Origin: Kribbella rubisoli
GTDB lineage: Bacteria; Actinomycetota; Actinomycetes; Propionibacteriales; Kribbellaceae
Direction of reading: 5' to 3'
DNA length: 64,000 nucleotides
Assembly (NCBI RefSeq): GCF_004217145.1
Contig: NZ_SHKR01000012.1
Coordinates: 868,001-932,000 of the forward strand
The position numbers were made by a program, and so were the translations under genes. The notes beneath the pieces are model-generated. The model did no database searches. It saw only the letters and a list, made by a program, of their open reading frames with translations, and had not been told where the DNA came from. Each line of letters begins with the position of its first letter. Within the stretch, counting starts at the first letter, position 1. Shown here one piece after another: positions 1-7,465 of the stretch.

Positions 1-536
1 GCGTCACCGGTGATGAAGCCCTCGGCGAACTGACGGCCGATGGTGCCGCAGTAGTCGCTCTGGAAGTCGCGCAGGCTCGAGTTGAAGCCCGCTGGGTCGA
101 TGTAGTTGTTCATGTACAGGCGCTTGAGGTTCTGCTGGATCGTCGAGTGCCTGACCTCGTCGATCATCTGGATGGCCTGCCCGTTGTGCAGCTCGGGGTT
201 CGGCACGGTCCGGAACAGCAGCGGCATCGCCCGCGCGGCCGAGATCTCCGGCAGCGGGATGATGCTCAGGAACAGCTTCTGCCATTCCAGCCAGCGTTCC
301 TGGACCTGGCGGAACATGTTGCCGCGGATCGCGCCGTCCGAGGCGCCGTACACCCGGTGGTCCTTCTCTTCCTGCATCGGGAAGTACGACCGCAGCACCT
401 GCTTCAGGGGGTCTTTCTTCTGTGCCTTACGGAACGTGTAGTCCGTTCCGTACTGGGAGACCGGCTCGTGGTACGCCGGTTCCCATGACAACTCCTGGAT
501 CTTCTGGTGGGCCTTCGCCACGCTTTGGCGACTCAT
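1..536 (-). CDS. prmA: Propane/phenol-type diiron monooxygenase, large (alpha) subunit, 5' part only
   Basis: The first 178 codons are present; the gene runs off the left edge. The product begins MSRQSVAKAHQKIQEL and closely follows the remembered PrmA/MimA (propane or acetone/phenol monooxygenase hydroxylase) N-terminus, including the stretches KKDPLKQ, RSYFPMQEEKD and DGAIRGNMFRQVQ. The first diiron ligands are visible: a Glu in PLPEISAARAM and the EXXH motif in DEVRHST. In the family this subunit hydroxylates small alkanes, ketones or phenols together with a reductase, a beta subunit and a coupling protein; those genes would lie beyond the edge. ATG at 536-534 is the family start. Substrate cannot be read from this fragment. 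Confidence 0.9.
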   Translation of the reverse strand, partial: MSRQSVAKAHQKIQELSWEPAYHEPVSQYGTDYTFRKAQKKDPLKQVLRSYFPMQEEKDHRVYGASDGAIRGNMFRQVQERWLEWQKLFLSIIPLPEISAARAMPLLFRTVPNPELHNGQAIQMIDEVRHSTIQQNLKRLYMNNYIDPAGFNSSLRDFQSDYCGTIGRQFAEGFITGD

Positions 537-603
537 GGCTTTCCTCCCGCTCATGTGGCCGGCTGTGTGCTTGCAGTACATCGCCGCCACGAGCGGGGTG
601 AGG

Positions 604-616
604 TCTCAAATTGAGA
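604..616. promoter_or_regulatory. Candidate activator palindrome upstream of the monooxygenase gene
   Basis: TCTCAAATTGAGA is a perfect inverted repeat (TCTCA-N3-TGAGA) between the 82-residue gene and the monooxygenase start. The same core recurs at 924-936. Role as a binding site of the neighbouring AcoR-type activator is inferred from position and repetition. Confidence 0.5.
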
Positions 617-621
617 AGCGT

Positions 622-870
622 TCAGGACTCGCCGAAGAAGGCCTCGCGGAGCTCGGCGAGCTGGTCCTGCTTCTGCTCCACGAGCCGGTGATCACCCTGC
701 GGATCGGGCTGGATACCCAGGCAGCGCAGCAGTTCGGCGGCCGGTTCGCCGGGGTGGCCGGTGGCTCCGAGAACGGGATGCAGACCGGCGTCGGCGAGGT
801 GTTCGAACACGAGATGGACGACGGTCCACGGGTTGTAGGACTCCTGCTGGGGCGAGACATCGTTGTCCAT
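622..870 (-). CDS. Small conserved-looking protein of the monooxygenase locus
   Basis: An 82-residue soluble protein starting MDNDVSPQQESYNPW. The start is set by a very good ribosome binding site, GGAGG five bases before ATG at 870-868. It has no signal peptide or membrane segment; the middle carries VVHLVFEHLADAGLHPVLG and a Gly-Pro turn, GHPGEPAAELLRCLGI. It lies between the divergent regulator and the monooxygenase large subunit, on the monooxygenase strand, 85 bases upstream of it, so it is probably the first gene of that operon. I do not recognise a named family. A role in assembly or regulation of the oxygenase is guesswork from position. Confidence 0.7.
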   Translation of the reverse strand: MDNDVSPQQESYNPWTVVHLVFEHLADAGLHPVLGATGHPGEPAAELLRCLGIQPDPQGDHRLVEQKQDQLAELREAFFGES

Positions 871-922
871 GGAACCTCCAGTCGTTTGATCTCCATCGCA
901 TGCCCGCACGGGCCTGGCGGTT

Positions 923-937
923 GTCTCATTCTGAGAC
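923..937. promoter_or_regulatory. Candidate operator in the divergent promoter region
   Basis: GTCTCATTCTGAGAC is a perfect 6-bp inverted repeat with a 3-bp spacer, placed between the divergent 82-residue gene and the AcoR-type activator. Its core TCTCA-N3-TGAGA is identical in layout to the palindrome at 604-616. Confidence 0.55.
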
Positions 938-998
938 GCCACTTGTGTCCGGCTGCACTACTCTCGGACTGACGGGACGTGACCTGGTGGGAGGCCCC

Positions 999-2807
999 GT
1001 GGATGAAATCGCCCCCTCGATGGAGGACAACCGGCGGGCAGCTACGGCCCGGTTGAACTTCCTCACCCTCGATCCGGTCAAGCCGCAGGATGTCCGGCCG
1101 CCGATCCTTGCCTCCTGGGTACGGTCGCGGCGGTGGAAGCTGCCGGCCGACCGGATCACGCTGCCGTACGTCGCCGACCCGGACCTCGACATCCCGTTGA
1201 CCCGCAGCGCCGCGCCCGTACTGCAGCAACTGCACCAGAACCTCGACGGCCAGCCGATCAGCGTGATCCTCACCGACCGGACCGGCATGGTCCTGGAGCG
1301 GCTGACCGCTGACACCAACCTGGCCCGGTACCTGGACAAGGTTTTCCTGGCGCCGGGCTTCAGCTACGCCGAGGAATTCGCAGGCACGAACGGCATCGGG
1401 ACCGCGCTCGAGGGCGGCGGGCCGATGCACGTGTTCGGTCACGAGCACTACGCCGAGGATCTCGAGGATCTCGCGTGCGCCGGCGTACCGATCAAGCACC
1501 CGGTCAACGGCAAGACAATCGGCGCCATCGATCTGACCTGCTGGCGCAAGGACGCCGGATCGCTGCTGATGGCGCTTGCCAAGACCACCGCGGAGAACAT
1601 CCGGGCCGCGCTGCTCAAGGACAGCTCCGCGCGGGAGATCTCGCTGTTGCAGGCGTATCTGCAGAGTTCACGCCGGCTCGGCGACATGGTGATCGCGGTC
1701 GACGACGACCTGTTGCTGATGAACGCGAAGGCCGGTCAGTCGCTCGATGCGTCGGACCAGCGGGCCGTGATCGGCTATGCGGGCGAGATGCTGGCCCGCG
1801 GTACGACCGAGGCGATCGTGGCCGAGCTGCCGACCGGTTCCTGGGTGCGGATCATGTGCCGCCCGGTCACGTCCGGCGGTCGTGGTGGCGGCGGGATCAT
1901 TCAGGTCAGCCCGCATTCGCCGGGCGTCGGCGTTCGTACGCCGGCCACCGGGCATCGTCCGCCGCCGCGCCCAGTTCTTCCTGGGCTCGTGGGGCGTAGT
2001 GCGCCGTGGTTGGGCAGCAGTCGTGAAGTGGACAACGCGTGCCGGGCCGGCCAATGGGTCGTGCTGACCGGCGAGCGGGGGACCGGCAAGGTCATGCTGG
2101 CGCGCGCCGCGCATCATCAGAACAACCCGGCCGGCTTGTTCCACGTTGTCGACGCTGCTCGGGTGGGTGACGGGTTCGCCGCCGAGCTGGAGTCCGAGCT
2201 GGCCGATGATTCGGTGCAGGCGTTGGTGATCCGGCACGTCGAGCGCCTGGACGCGAGCGGTGTCGATGCAACGATCGCTGCGCTGTACGACGTACTCGAA
2301 CGCCGGCCGGCCGATCCGCCGTGGATCGCGCTTACCCTCACGTCGGACGACGCCGACACTCCTGACCTTGATGAGCTGCTGTCGCTTTTCCCGCTGACCG
2401 TCGAGGTGCCGCCGCTGCGACACCACATCGAGGATGTCCGCGAGCTGGTCCCGTACTTCCTCAACCAGTTGAGCCACGGCGAGCTGACGTGCGGGCCGGA
2501 TGCCATGCAGCAACTGATGCGCTCTGCTTGGCCCGGCAACACCGCCGAGCTGTGCCAGATGCTCAAACAGGTCGTCGTACGGCGTCGTCGTACCGGAGTC
2601 ATCACGCCTGCGGACCTGCCGGCTCGTGCGCAGGCGATCAGCCGCCGCAGCCTGAGCCAGCTGGAGGCGCTCGAACGCGACGCGATCATTCGCAGCCTCA
2701 TCGCCAACGACGGGCACAAGGGTCACGCCGCGAAGTCGCTCGGCATGTCCCGCGCCACCATCTACCGCAAGATCCACGACTACGGGATCCAGCCGCCGTC
2801 AACCTGA
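999..2807 (+). CDS. AcoR/MimR-type transcriptional activator (GAF, degenerate AAA, Fis HTH)
   Basis: About 602 residues in the layout of acetoin/alkane-type activators: an N-terminal region with ASWVRSR, a GAF-like sensor including FAGTNGIGTALE and GVPIKHPVNGKTIGAIDL, a central AAA-type domain with a Walker A (GERGTGK) and an acidic strand (ALVIRHVERLD), and a C-terminal Fis-type helix-turn-helix (GHAAKSLGMSRATIYRKI). The GAFTGA loop used to contact sigma-54 is missing, as is usual in actinobacterial members, which work without sigma-54. GTG at 999 is preceded by GGGAGG; ATG at 1020 lacks a ribosome site. It is divergent from the monooxygenase genes, so it is their likely activator. Confidence 0.85.
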   Translation: MDEIAPSMEDNRRAATARLNFLTLDPVKPQDVRPPILASWVRSRRWKLPADRITLPYVADPDLDIPLTRSAAPVLQQLHQNLDGQPISVILTDRTGMVLERLTADTNLARYLDKVFLAPGFSYAEEFAGTNGIGTALEGGGPMHVFGHEHYAEDLEDLACAGVPIKHPVNGKTIGAIDLTCWRKDAGSLLMALAKTTAENIRAALLKDSSAREISLLQAYLQSSRRLGDMVIAVDDDLLLMNAKAGQSLDASDQRAVIGYAGEMLARGTTEAIVAELPTGSWVRIMCRPVTSGGRGGGGIIQVSPHSPGVGVRTPATGHRPPPRPVLPGLVGRSAPWLGSSREVDNACRAGQWVVLTGERGTGKVMLARAAHHQNNPAGLFHVVDAARVGDGFAAELESELADDSVQALVIRHVERLDASGVDATIAALYDVLERRPADPPWIALTLTSDDADTPDLDELLSLFPLTVEVPPLRHHIEDVRELVPYFLNQLSHGELTCGPDAMQQLMRSAWPGNTAELCQMLKQVVVRRRRTGVITPADLPARAQAISRRSLSQLEALERDAIIRSLIANDGHKGHAAKSLGMSRATIYRKIHDYGIQPPST

Positions 2808-3368
2808 TCACACGGTGAGGGTGACGACCCAGCGGTGCGGGGAAATTGGTCGGGTGCGGGTGAAGCCGTGGTTCTCGAACGCGGACATCGGCCCGGTGTG
2901 CAGGAACGAGCCGGACACCTTGCGGTCGTCGGTCTCCTCTGGGTAGCCCTCGACCACGCCACCGCCGTACTGCGCGATCTGCGCCAGCGCGCCGCCGAGC
3001 GCAGCATCTGCGACGCCGCGTCCACGCAATCCCTTGCCGGTGAAGAAGCAGGTGATCCGCCAGTCAGGCAGCGTTGTCAGACCCTTCTCGTACAGCCGAC
3101 GACTCTTCACTTCCGGCAACTCTTCAGGCGACCCGAACTGGCACCACCCCAAACACTTCTCACCCTCGAACACCAACGCAGCATGCGTGTCCCCGCTATG
3201 AACCCGCGCCTCTTTCTCCTCACGATTCTGCTGCGCAGTCCGCCCCTTCCCGAGCTTCACATGAAACCCCATACACCAACACCCACCCCAAACCCCGTTA
3301 TTAGCCTCAACCAACTCAGCAAACGCAGCCCAGGTGTCAGCGTCCAACGCCCGCACAGAAAACCCCAT
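2808..3368 (-). CDS. GNAT-family N-acetyltransferase
   Basis: A 186-residue protein. The acetyl-CoA-binding motif is visible as CFFTGKGLRGRGVADAALG at about residues 110-128, and the C-terminus (GFTRTRPISPHRWVV) has the usual final GNAT strand. The N-terminal half carries NNGVWGGCWCMGFH, typical of a subgroup with conserved Cys and His. Substrate is unknown. ATG at 3368 is preceded by GGAGG; a GTG two codons upstream is the alternative. It converges with the activator gene, and the two stop codons abut exactly. Confidence 0.8.
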   Translation of the reverse strand: MGFSVRALDADTWAAFAELVEANNGVWGGCWCMGFHVKLGKGRTAQQNREEKEARVHSGDTHAALVFEGEKCLGWCQFGSPEELPEVKSRRLYEKGLTTLPDWRITCFFTGKGLRGRGVADAALGGALAQIAQYGGGVVEGYPEETDDRKVSGSFLHTGPMSAFENHGFTRTRPISPHRWVVTLTV

Positions 3369-3426
3369 ACCCACCCACCTCCGATCACACCGTACTGTCC
3401 TGGGATGGCTCTACCTACACAAAGGA

Positions 3427-4221
3427 TTAGCTGCCGGGAGAGATGACTAGGACGAGGGAGCCGTCGAAGTGGGATTGGTTGCGGAGGTGGCCGTGGTTGG
3501 TGTCCCAGGTGCCGTTGGCCAGGTCTCGGGTCAGGTGGGATTCGAAGCGGGTGTGGACTTCGGGGGGTACGAAGCTCCAGGCGGAGTTGGCCTTGCGGGC
3601 GCCGGGGTCGAGTAGGCGTTCGGGGCGGCCGTAGTACGCCTCGCCGAAGCCGTCGGTGCAGAGGAGGGGGATGGGCAGCGACATGACCATGCCGCCGCCG
3701 AGGGCGGACACGATCGCGTCGACGGGTGGGTAGCGGCCGGCCTCGACGTCGATGGCCTCGGGCGCGTACTCGTACAGCCAGAACTTCTGCAACAGCGTCG
3801 GATCGCAGGTCAGTACGACGACCGGGCCGCGGGTGACCCGGCGTACCTCGGTCAGGCCGGCGCTCAGGTCGGGCCACTGGTGGACGGTGAACGTCGCCAT
3901 CGCGGCGTCGAAGGTGTCGTCGTCGAAGGGCAGGTCCTGCGCCGTCGCGTCGACCGCCTCGACCCGGCCGGCCGGCCGCTGCGCACGCATCTGCGCCGAC
4001 GGCTCGACCGCGGTCACCTCGAGATCGCGCGGCTCGTACGACCCCGCACCGGCGCCGACGTTCAGGACGGTCCGTACGTCGCCGAGCGCGTCGCGAATAG
4101 CCGCCTCGATCTGCGGCTCAGGCTGCCGGTACGACGTGTAGCCGCCACCGATCCGCCCGTAATCCGCGTCCCCCGCGCTCCCGTCCGCCGACCGCCCTGC
4201 CGTTCCCTGGTGGCTGCTCAT
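3427..4221 (-). CDS. Class I SAM-dependent methyltransferase
   Basis: A 264-residue protein of the Methyltransf_11 type. Motif I is VLNVGAGAGSYEP, followed by the acidic end of beta-2 (VTAVEPS), a DATAQDLPFDDDTFDAAMA segment (motifs II/III) and VHQWPDL. The C-terminal half (YYGRPERLLDP, HLTRDLANGTWD) is that of small-molecule methyltransferases. ATG at 4221 was preferred over in-frame upstream starts because AAAGGAG lies at the right distance. The substrate cannot be told. An inverted repeat at 4274-4306 lies upstream. Confidence 0.85.
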   Translation of the reverse strand: MSSHQGTAGRSADGSAGDADYGRIGGGYTSYRQPEPQIEAAIRDALGDVRTVLNVGAGAGSYEPRDLEVTAVEPSAQMRAQRPAGRVEAVDATAQDLPFDDDTFDAAMATFTVHQWPDLSAGLTEVRRVTRGPVVVLTCDPTLLQKFWLYEYAPEAIDVEAGRYPPVDAIVSALGGGMVMSLPIPLLCTDGFGEAYYGRPERLLDPGARKANSAWSFVPPEVHTRFESHLTRDLANGTWDTNHGHLRNQSHFDGSLVLVISPGS

Positions 4222-4273
4222 CAGGCTCCTTTGCAGGTGAGTTCCTACCAGGGACCATACGGCAGAACCAGCC

Positions 4274-4306
4274 ATACCAATGGTCTACAAATCAGACCAC
4301 TGGTAT
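4274..4306. promoter_or_regulatory. Inverted repeat between the DUF3892 gene and the methyltransferase
   Basis: The arms ATACCAATGGTCT (4274-4286) and AGACCACTGGTAT (4294-4306) pair in 12 of 13 positions around a 7-base loop. It is 53 bases upstream of the methyltransferase start and just after the DUF3892 stop, so it may be an operator or a terminator. No T-run follows, which slightly favours an operator. Confidence 0.4.
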
Positions 4307-4319
4307 CGCTGGTCACGCC

Positions 4320-4658
4320 TCACACGCGGCGGGAGTGTTTCCTCGAGCGGTGGAGTTGCCAGGTGGGGAGGAGCAGGAGTTCGTCCTGGTTCGAGCGGTC
4401 GTCGGGGTTGCTGCGGAGGTAGCGGGTGATGCCGTCGGAGTTCACCCGGACGCGGGGGCCTCGGGTGCCGTCGCTGCGGCGGACGAAGGCGCGGCCGGCG
4501 CCTCGGTCGAGCCACTGGACGAAGTCGGCGAGCGACGACTCCTCCGGGTCGAGGCTGCCGGGGTCCCACCGCACGGCAGCGATGTGCTTGAGGTCGGGGT
4601 CGCCATTCAGTCCGACCGCGGTCACGTACAGGGTCGTGTAACTCGCCAAGCTGGCCAT
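4320..4658 (-). CDS. DUF3892 domain-containing protein
   Basis: A 112-residue protein matching the DUF3892 layout: an opening beta strand (YVTAVGLNG), the HIAAVRW motif, VQWLDRGAGRAFVRR in the middle, and a C-terminal YLRSNPDDRSNQDELLLLP. Function of the family is not known. ATG at 4658 follows AAGGAA. It precedes the methyltransferase on the same strand but is separated from it by a 98-base gap holding an inverted repeat. Confidence 0.75.
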   Translation of the reverse strand: MASLASYTTLYVTAVGLNGDPDLKHIAAVRWDPGSLDPEESSLADFVQWLDRGAGRAFVRRSDGTRGPRVRVNSDGITRYLRSNPDDRSNQDELLLLPTWQLHRSRKHSRRV

Positions 4659-4773
4659 CGAACGGTTCCTTCGGCGTACGCGGAGAAGTCAGGGTTTCTC
4701 CACCTCGGAGGCTAGCTGTCGGTGATCGCCTTGTGAAGTGAGTCTCAAAGGATGTCAAAATCCGTCATTTTGA

Positions 4774-4792
4774 CTAGGTTAGGCTTACCTAA
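4774..4792. promoter_or_regulatory. DtxR/IdeR-type iron box upstream of the ferredoxin-NADP reductase
   Basis: CTAGGTTAGGCTTACCTAA differs at only a couple of positions from the known 19-bp iron box TTAGGTTAGSCTAACCTAA. It ends 15 bases before the GTG start of the reductase, where a bound repressor would block transcription. Iron-dependent repression is therefore expected. Confidence 0.85.
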
Positions 4793-4807
4793 TTTATGGA
4801 GTGAATC

Positions 4808-6142
4808 GTGACGGACCCTCGGGTCGCCGTGGTCGGTGCCGGCCCGGCTGGAATCTATGCCGCTGACATTCTCGCCCAGGAGCATCCGCGGGTGCTGGTC
4901 GATCTCATCGAGCGGCTGCCGGCGCCGTTCGGGCTCGTGCGGTACGGCGTGGCGCCGGACCATCCCCGGATCAAGGAGATCATCAAGGCGCTGCACCGGG
5001 TGGTGAACCGCGACCGGATCCGCTTCGTCGGGAACGTTGCTTACGGCACCGACCTGAAGCTCGACGATCTGCGCCGGCACTACGACGCCGTCATCTTCGC
5101 CACTGGCGCGATGACGGACCGATCGCTCGATATCCCGGGGGTCGAGCTGCCGGGCAGCCACGGCGCCGCGGACTTCGTCAGCTGGTACGCCGGGCATCCC
5201 GACGTACCGCGTGATTGGCCGCTGGATGCTCGCGAGGTCGCGGTCGTCGGCGCGGGCAACGTCGCGCTCGACATCGCCCGGATGCTCGCCAAGCCGGCCG
5301 ACGAGCAGCTGAGCACCGAGATCGCGGACAACGTCTACCAGGGCCTCAAGCTCAATCAGGCGACCGACGTCCACGTCTTCGCGCGGCGCGGTCCGGCGCA
5401 GATCAAGTTCACGCCGATGGAGCTGCGGGAGTTGTCCCACTCGCCGTCGGTCGACGTGATCGTGCATCCCGAGGGCTTCGAGATTGACGACGCGAGCCAG
5501 GCCGCGATCAGCTCGAGCAAGAGCACCCGGCTCGTCGTCGACACGCTGCTGAAGCACCTCGACGCCGAACCGACGGGCGCGCCGCACCGGATCCACATCC
5601 ACCTGTGCCAGGCGCCGATCGAGATCCTCGGCACCGACCGGGTCGAAGGTCTACGCACCGAGCGGATGCAGCTCCAAGGCGACGGCACGGTCAAGGGCAC
5701 CGGCGAGTACGTCGATACGCCCGTGCAGGCCGTGTACCGCGCGGTCGGCTATCTCTCCTCGCACCTGCCGGAGATCCCGTTCGACCACCACGCCGGCGTG
5801 ATCGCCAACGACCGCGGCCGGGTCCTCGACCTGGACGGCGTACCGCTGCCCGGTCTGTACGTGACCGGCTGGATCAAGCGCGGCCCGGTCGGGCTCATCG
5901 GCCACACGAAGTCGGATGCCGCGGAGACGATCGCCAGTCTGCTGGAGGACCTCGACCAGCTGCCGGCGCCGGAGATCAGCGACCCGGCCGCGATCCTCGA
6001 GCATCTGCCCGGGCCCGTCGTCGACGTGGCCGGCTGGGCCCGGCTCGATGCTCACGAGATCGCGCTGGGTCAGGCCCAGGGCCGCGAGCGGGTGAAGGTC
6101 GTGCCTCGTGACGAGATGCTCAACGCTGCGCGAGGCCGTTGA
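4808..6142 (+). CDS. fprA: Ferredoxin/adrenodoxin-type NADP(+) reductase (FprA-like)
   Basis: A 444-residue flavoprotein of the adrenodoxin reductase family, which passes electrons from NADPH through FAD to ferredoxins. The FAD-binding motif VVGAGPAGIYAADIL is at the N-terminus, with the family signature PAPFGLVRYGVAPDHPRIK following; the NADP-binding motif VVGAGNVALDIARML is near residue 150, and the C-terminus carries YVTGWIKRGPVGLIGHTKSDA. The start is GTG at 4808, directly after an iron box, so expression should rise in low iron. It converges with the siderophore-binding protein gene and overlaps it by 23 bases. Confidence 0.92.
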   Translation: MTDPRVAVVGAGPAGIYAADILAQEHPRVLVDLIERLPAPFGLVRYGVAPDHPRIKEIIKALHRVVNRDRIRFVGNVAYGTDLKLDDLRRHYDAVIFATGAMTDRSLDIPGVELPGSHGAADFVSWYAGHPDVPRDWPLDAREVAVVGAGNVALDIARMLAKPADEQLSTEIADNVYQGLKLNQATDVHVFARRGPAQIKFTPMELRELSHSPSVDVIVHPEGFEIDDASQAAISSSKSTRLVVDTLLKHLDAEPTGAPHRIHIHLCQAPIEILGTDRVEGLRTERMQLQGDGTVKGTGEYVDTPVQAVYRAVGYLSSHLPEIPFDHHAGVIANDRGRVLDLDGVPLPGLYVTGWIKRGPVGLIGHTKSDAAETIASLLEDLDQLPAPEISDPAAILEHLPGPVVDVAGWARLDAHEIALGQAQGRERVKVVPRDEMLNAARGR

Positions 6143-6917
6143 CGAAGGATGCTGCCGCCGCGTAGGTCAGCGGCGGCTCCGGGTTCCACGGCAGCACGTT
6201 GCCCGCACGTACGCCGGGCACCTCGGACCAGCCCGGGATCGCGGCCAGACGATCGGCACCGAGCGAGTTCGGGCGCTGGTCGTACAGGACGATGTCGGCG
6301 GGGTGCTTGGCGGCGAGCTCGTCCCACTTGACGACCTCCCAGCCGCCCGCGGTGGTGGTCGGGGTGAACTGCACACCGGCGTCGGCGAGCATGCGAAGGC
6401 TCGGCCAGTACGCAGGGCTCGCGACGTACGCGTCGGTGTCGGTGCCGCCGGACAGGGCGACCACCCGCAGCTCGGTCGGCGCCGACGTCATGTCCGTGGC
6501 GGGATCCTCTACGTCGGCCCCGAGCGCCTCGGCCAGTTCATGGAAGCGCTGGATGACGGAGTCGAGCGTCCGGCCCCCGGCGATGCCGATCGCGAGGATC
6601 GGCGCGAGCCCGGCGACCCTGGCGGCAATGCCCTCCGACAGGCCGTACACCTCGCCGCCGTACGTAACGCTCACCACGAGATCGGGATCGAGGGACTTGA
6701 CCAGATCGTCGTCGACGGCGTCACCGCCACCGACGTACGGCAGGTCAAGCCCGACCGTCGCGCCGCTGTCCGCGTGATGCTGCGAGCCGAAGTACCCCAC
6801 GACCGGTACGCCGAGACTCGCGAGCGTCTGCGCTGCCTGGGCGTAGGCGAGCACCCGGGTCGGCCGACTGGCTGTCTCGATGTGCTGCTCACGATCGTCG
6901 TCGAACGACCAAGTCAT
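6120..6917 (-). CDS. Siderophore-binding-like protein (FecB/FhuD fold), no signal peptide
   Basis: A 265-residue protein of the periplasmic iron-siderophore-binding type. It opens MTWSFDDDREQHIETASRPTRV, then VLAYAQAAQTLASLGVPVVG, with YGGEVYGLSEG and an ending QRPNSLGADRLAAIPGWSEVP typical of the family. No lipobox, Tat motif or hydrophobic leader is present, so it may act in the cytosol or the start may be wrong; there is no better in-frame start. An iron box lies about 90 bases upstream. It may bind or release iron from imported siderophore, which would suit the iron-regulated reductase next door; this is inference. Confidence 0.75.
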   Translation of the reverse strand: MTWSFDDDREQHIETASRPTRVLAYAQAAQTLASLGVPVVGYFGSQHHADSGATVGLDLPYVGGGDAVDDDLVKSLDPDLVVSVTYGGEVYGLSEGIAARVAGLAPILAIGIAGGRTLDSVIQRFHELAEALGADVEDPATDMTSAPTELRVVALSGGTDTDAYVASPAYWPSLRMLADAGVQFTPTTTAGGWEVVKWDELAAKHPADIVLYDQRPNSLGADRLAAIPGWSEVPGVRAGNVLPWNPEPPLTYAAAASFVNGLAQR

Positions 6918-7005
6918 CCGGGCACCATCCCTCTCGTCGAGCCGATCCGCAGTCCCATCATCGCCGCGACGTCACGCACGGAAACCTGCGTCGCACCGCA
7001 GAGTG

Positions 7006-7024
7006 ACGTAAGGCTAGCCTAACT
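7006..7024. promoter_or_regulatory. DtxR/IdeR-type iron box upstream of the siderophore-binding protein
   Basis: The core TAAGGCTAGCCTAA is a near-perfect palindrome matching the centre of the actinobacterial iron box, about 90 bases upstream of the minus-strand siderophore-binding gene. It pairs with the box at 4774-4792. Confidence 0.75.
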
Positions 7025-7301
7025 TCACGACGGTTGCTGGCAGGGCCTTGGCTCGTACGGCGGTGCCGGCGCGCAGGTCGGTGGCTGTGGTGGCGCTGAG
7101 GGCGGTGACGGTGGCGGTCGTGACCGGGACGGGTGCGCCGAGGTGGCGGGCGAGTTGTTCCAGGACCGCGAGGCCTCGTTCGTTGTCGATGGCAACCACC
7201 ACTCGCTCGGTCGCCGCCGACATGCCTTCGCGGAAGAGTGTGAAGGGGCTCGCGGCATCGATCCTGGCGAGGTTTGCCAGCGTCACAGCGGGATGCGGCA
7301 C
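7014..7301 (-). CDS. Doubtful small ORF, unknown
   Basis: A 95-codon frame from a GTG without a ribosome binding site. The middle reads RVVVAIDNERGLAVLEQLARHLGAPVPV, which looks like real protein, but I recognise no family. Its last codons, including the rare Leu codon TTA, lie inside the iron box, and the frame is open upstream only to 7347. It may be a remnant of a longer gene. Confidence 0.3.
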   Translation of the reverse strand: MPHPAVTLANLARIDAASPFTLFREGMSAATERVVVAIDNERGLAVLEQLARHLGAPVPVTTATVTALSATTATDLRAGTAVRAKALPATVVKLG

Positions 7302-7465
7302 GTGGTTGGCGTTCGCGAGGCTTGCAGTCGCTTGCAGTCGCTTTCGTCAGCACGAGTGCCGGGCTGAAGACCTCCGCGGCCAGCCCCCGAGAACGGCGTA
7401 CCTCACGCGCCGAGCTCTACTGTGCCGGAGGTCCCGGGCGTACCATCTCGACAGGGGGAGAGACG

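Larger units (their letters stand above)
6918..7465. other. 548-base stretch with an iron box and one doubtful ORF
   Basis: The stretch holds the iron box at 7006-7024 and a 95-codon minus-strand open frame (7014-7301). From 7302 to 7465 I see only a short direct repeat, TTGCAGTCGC twice at about 7323-7341, and the ribosome site of the DUF2278 gene. Confidence 0.5.

Noticed and set aside
4745..5602. 285-codon minus-strand frame opposite the ferredoxin reductase
   Set aside because: Shadow of fprA; its start region would also lie over well-conserved codons of that gene.
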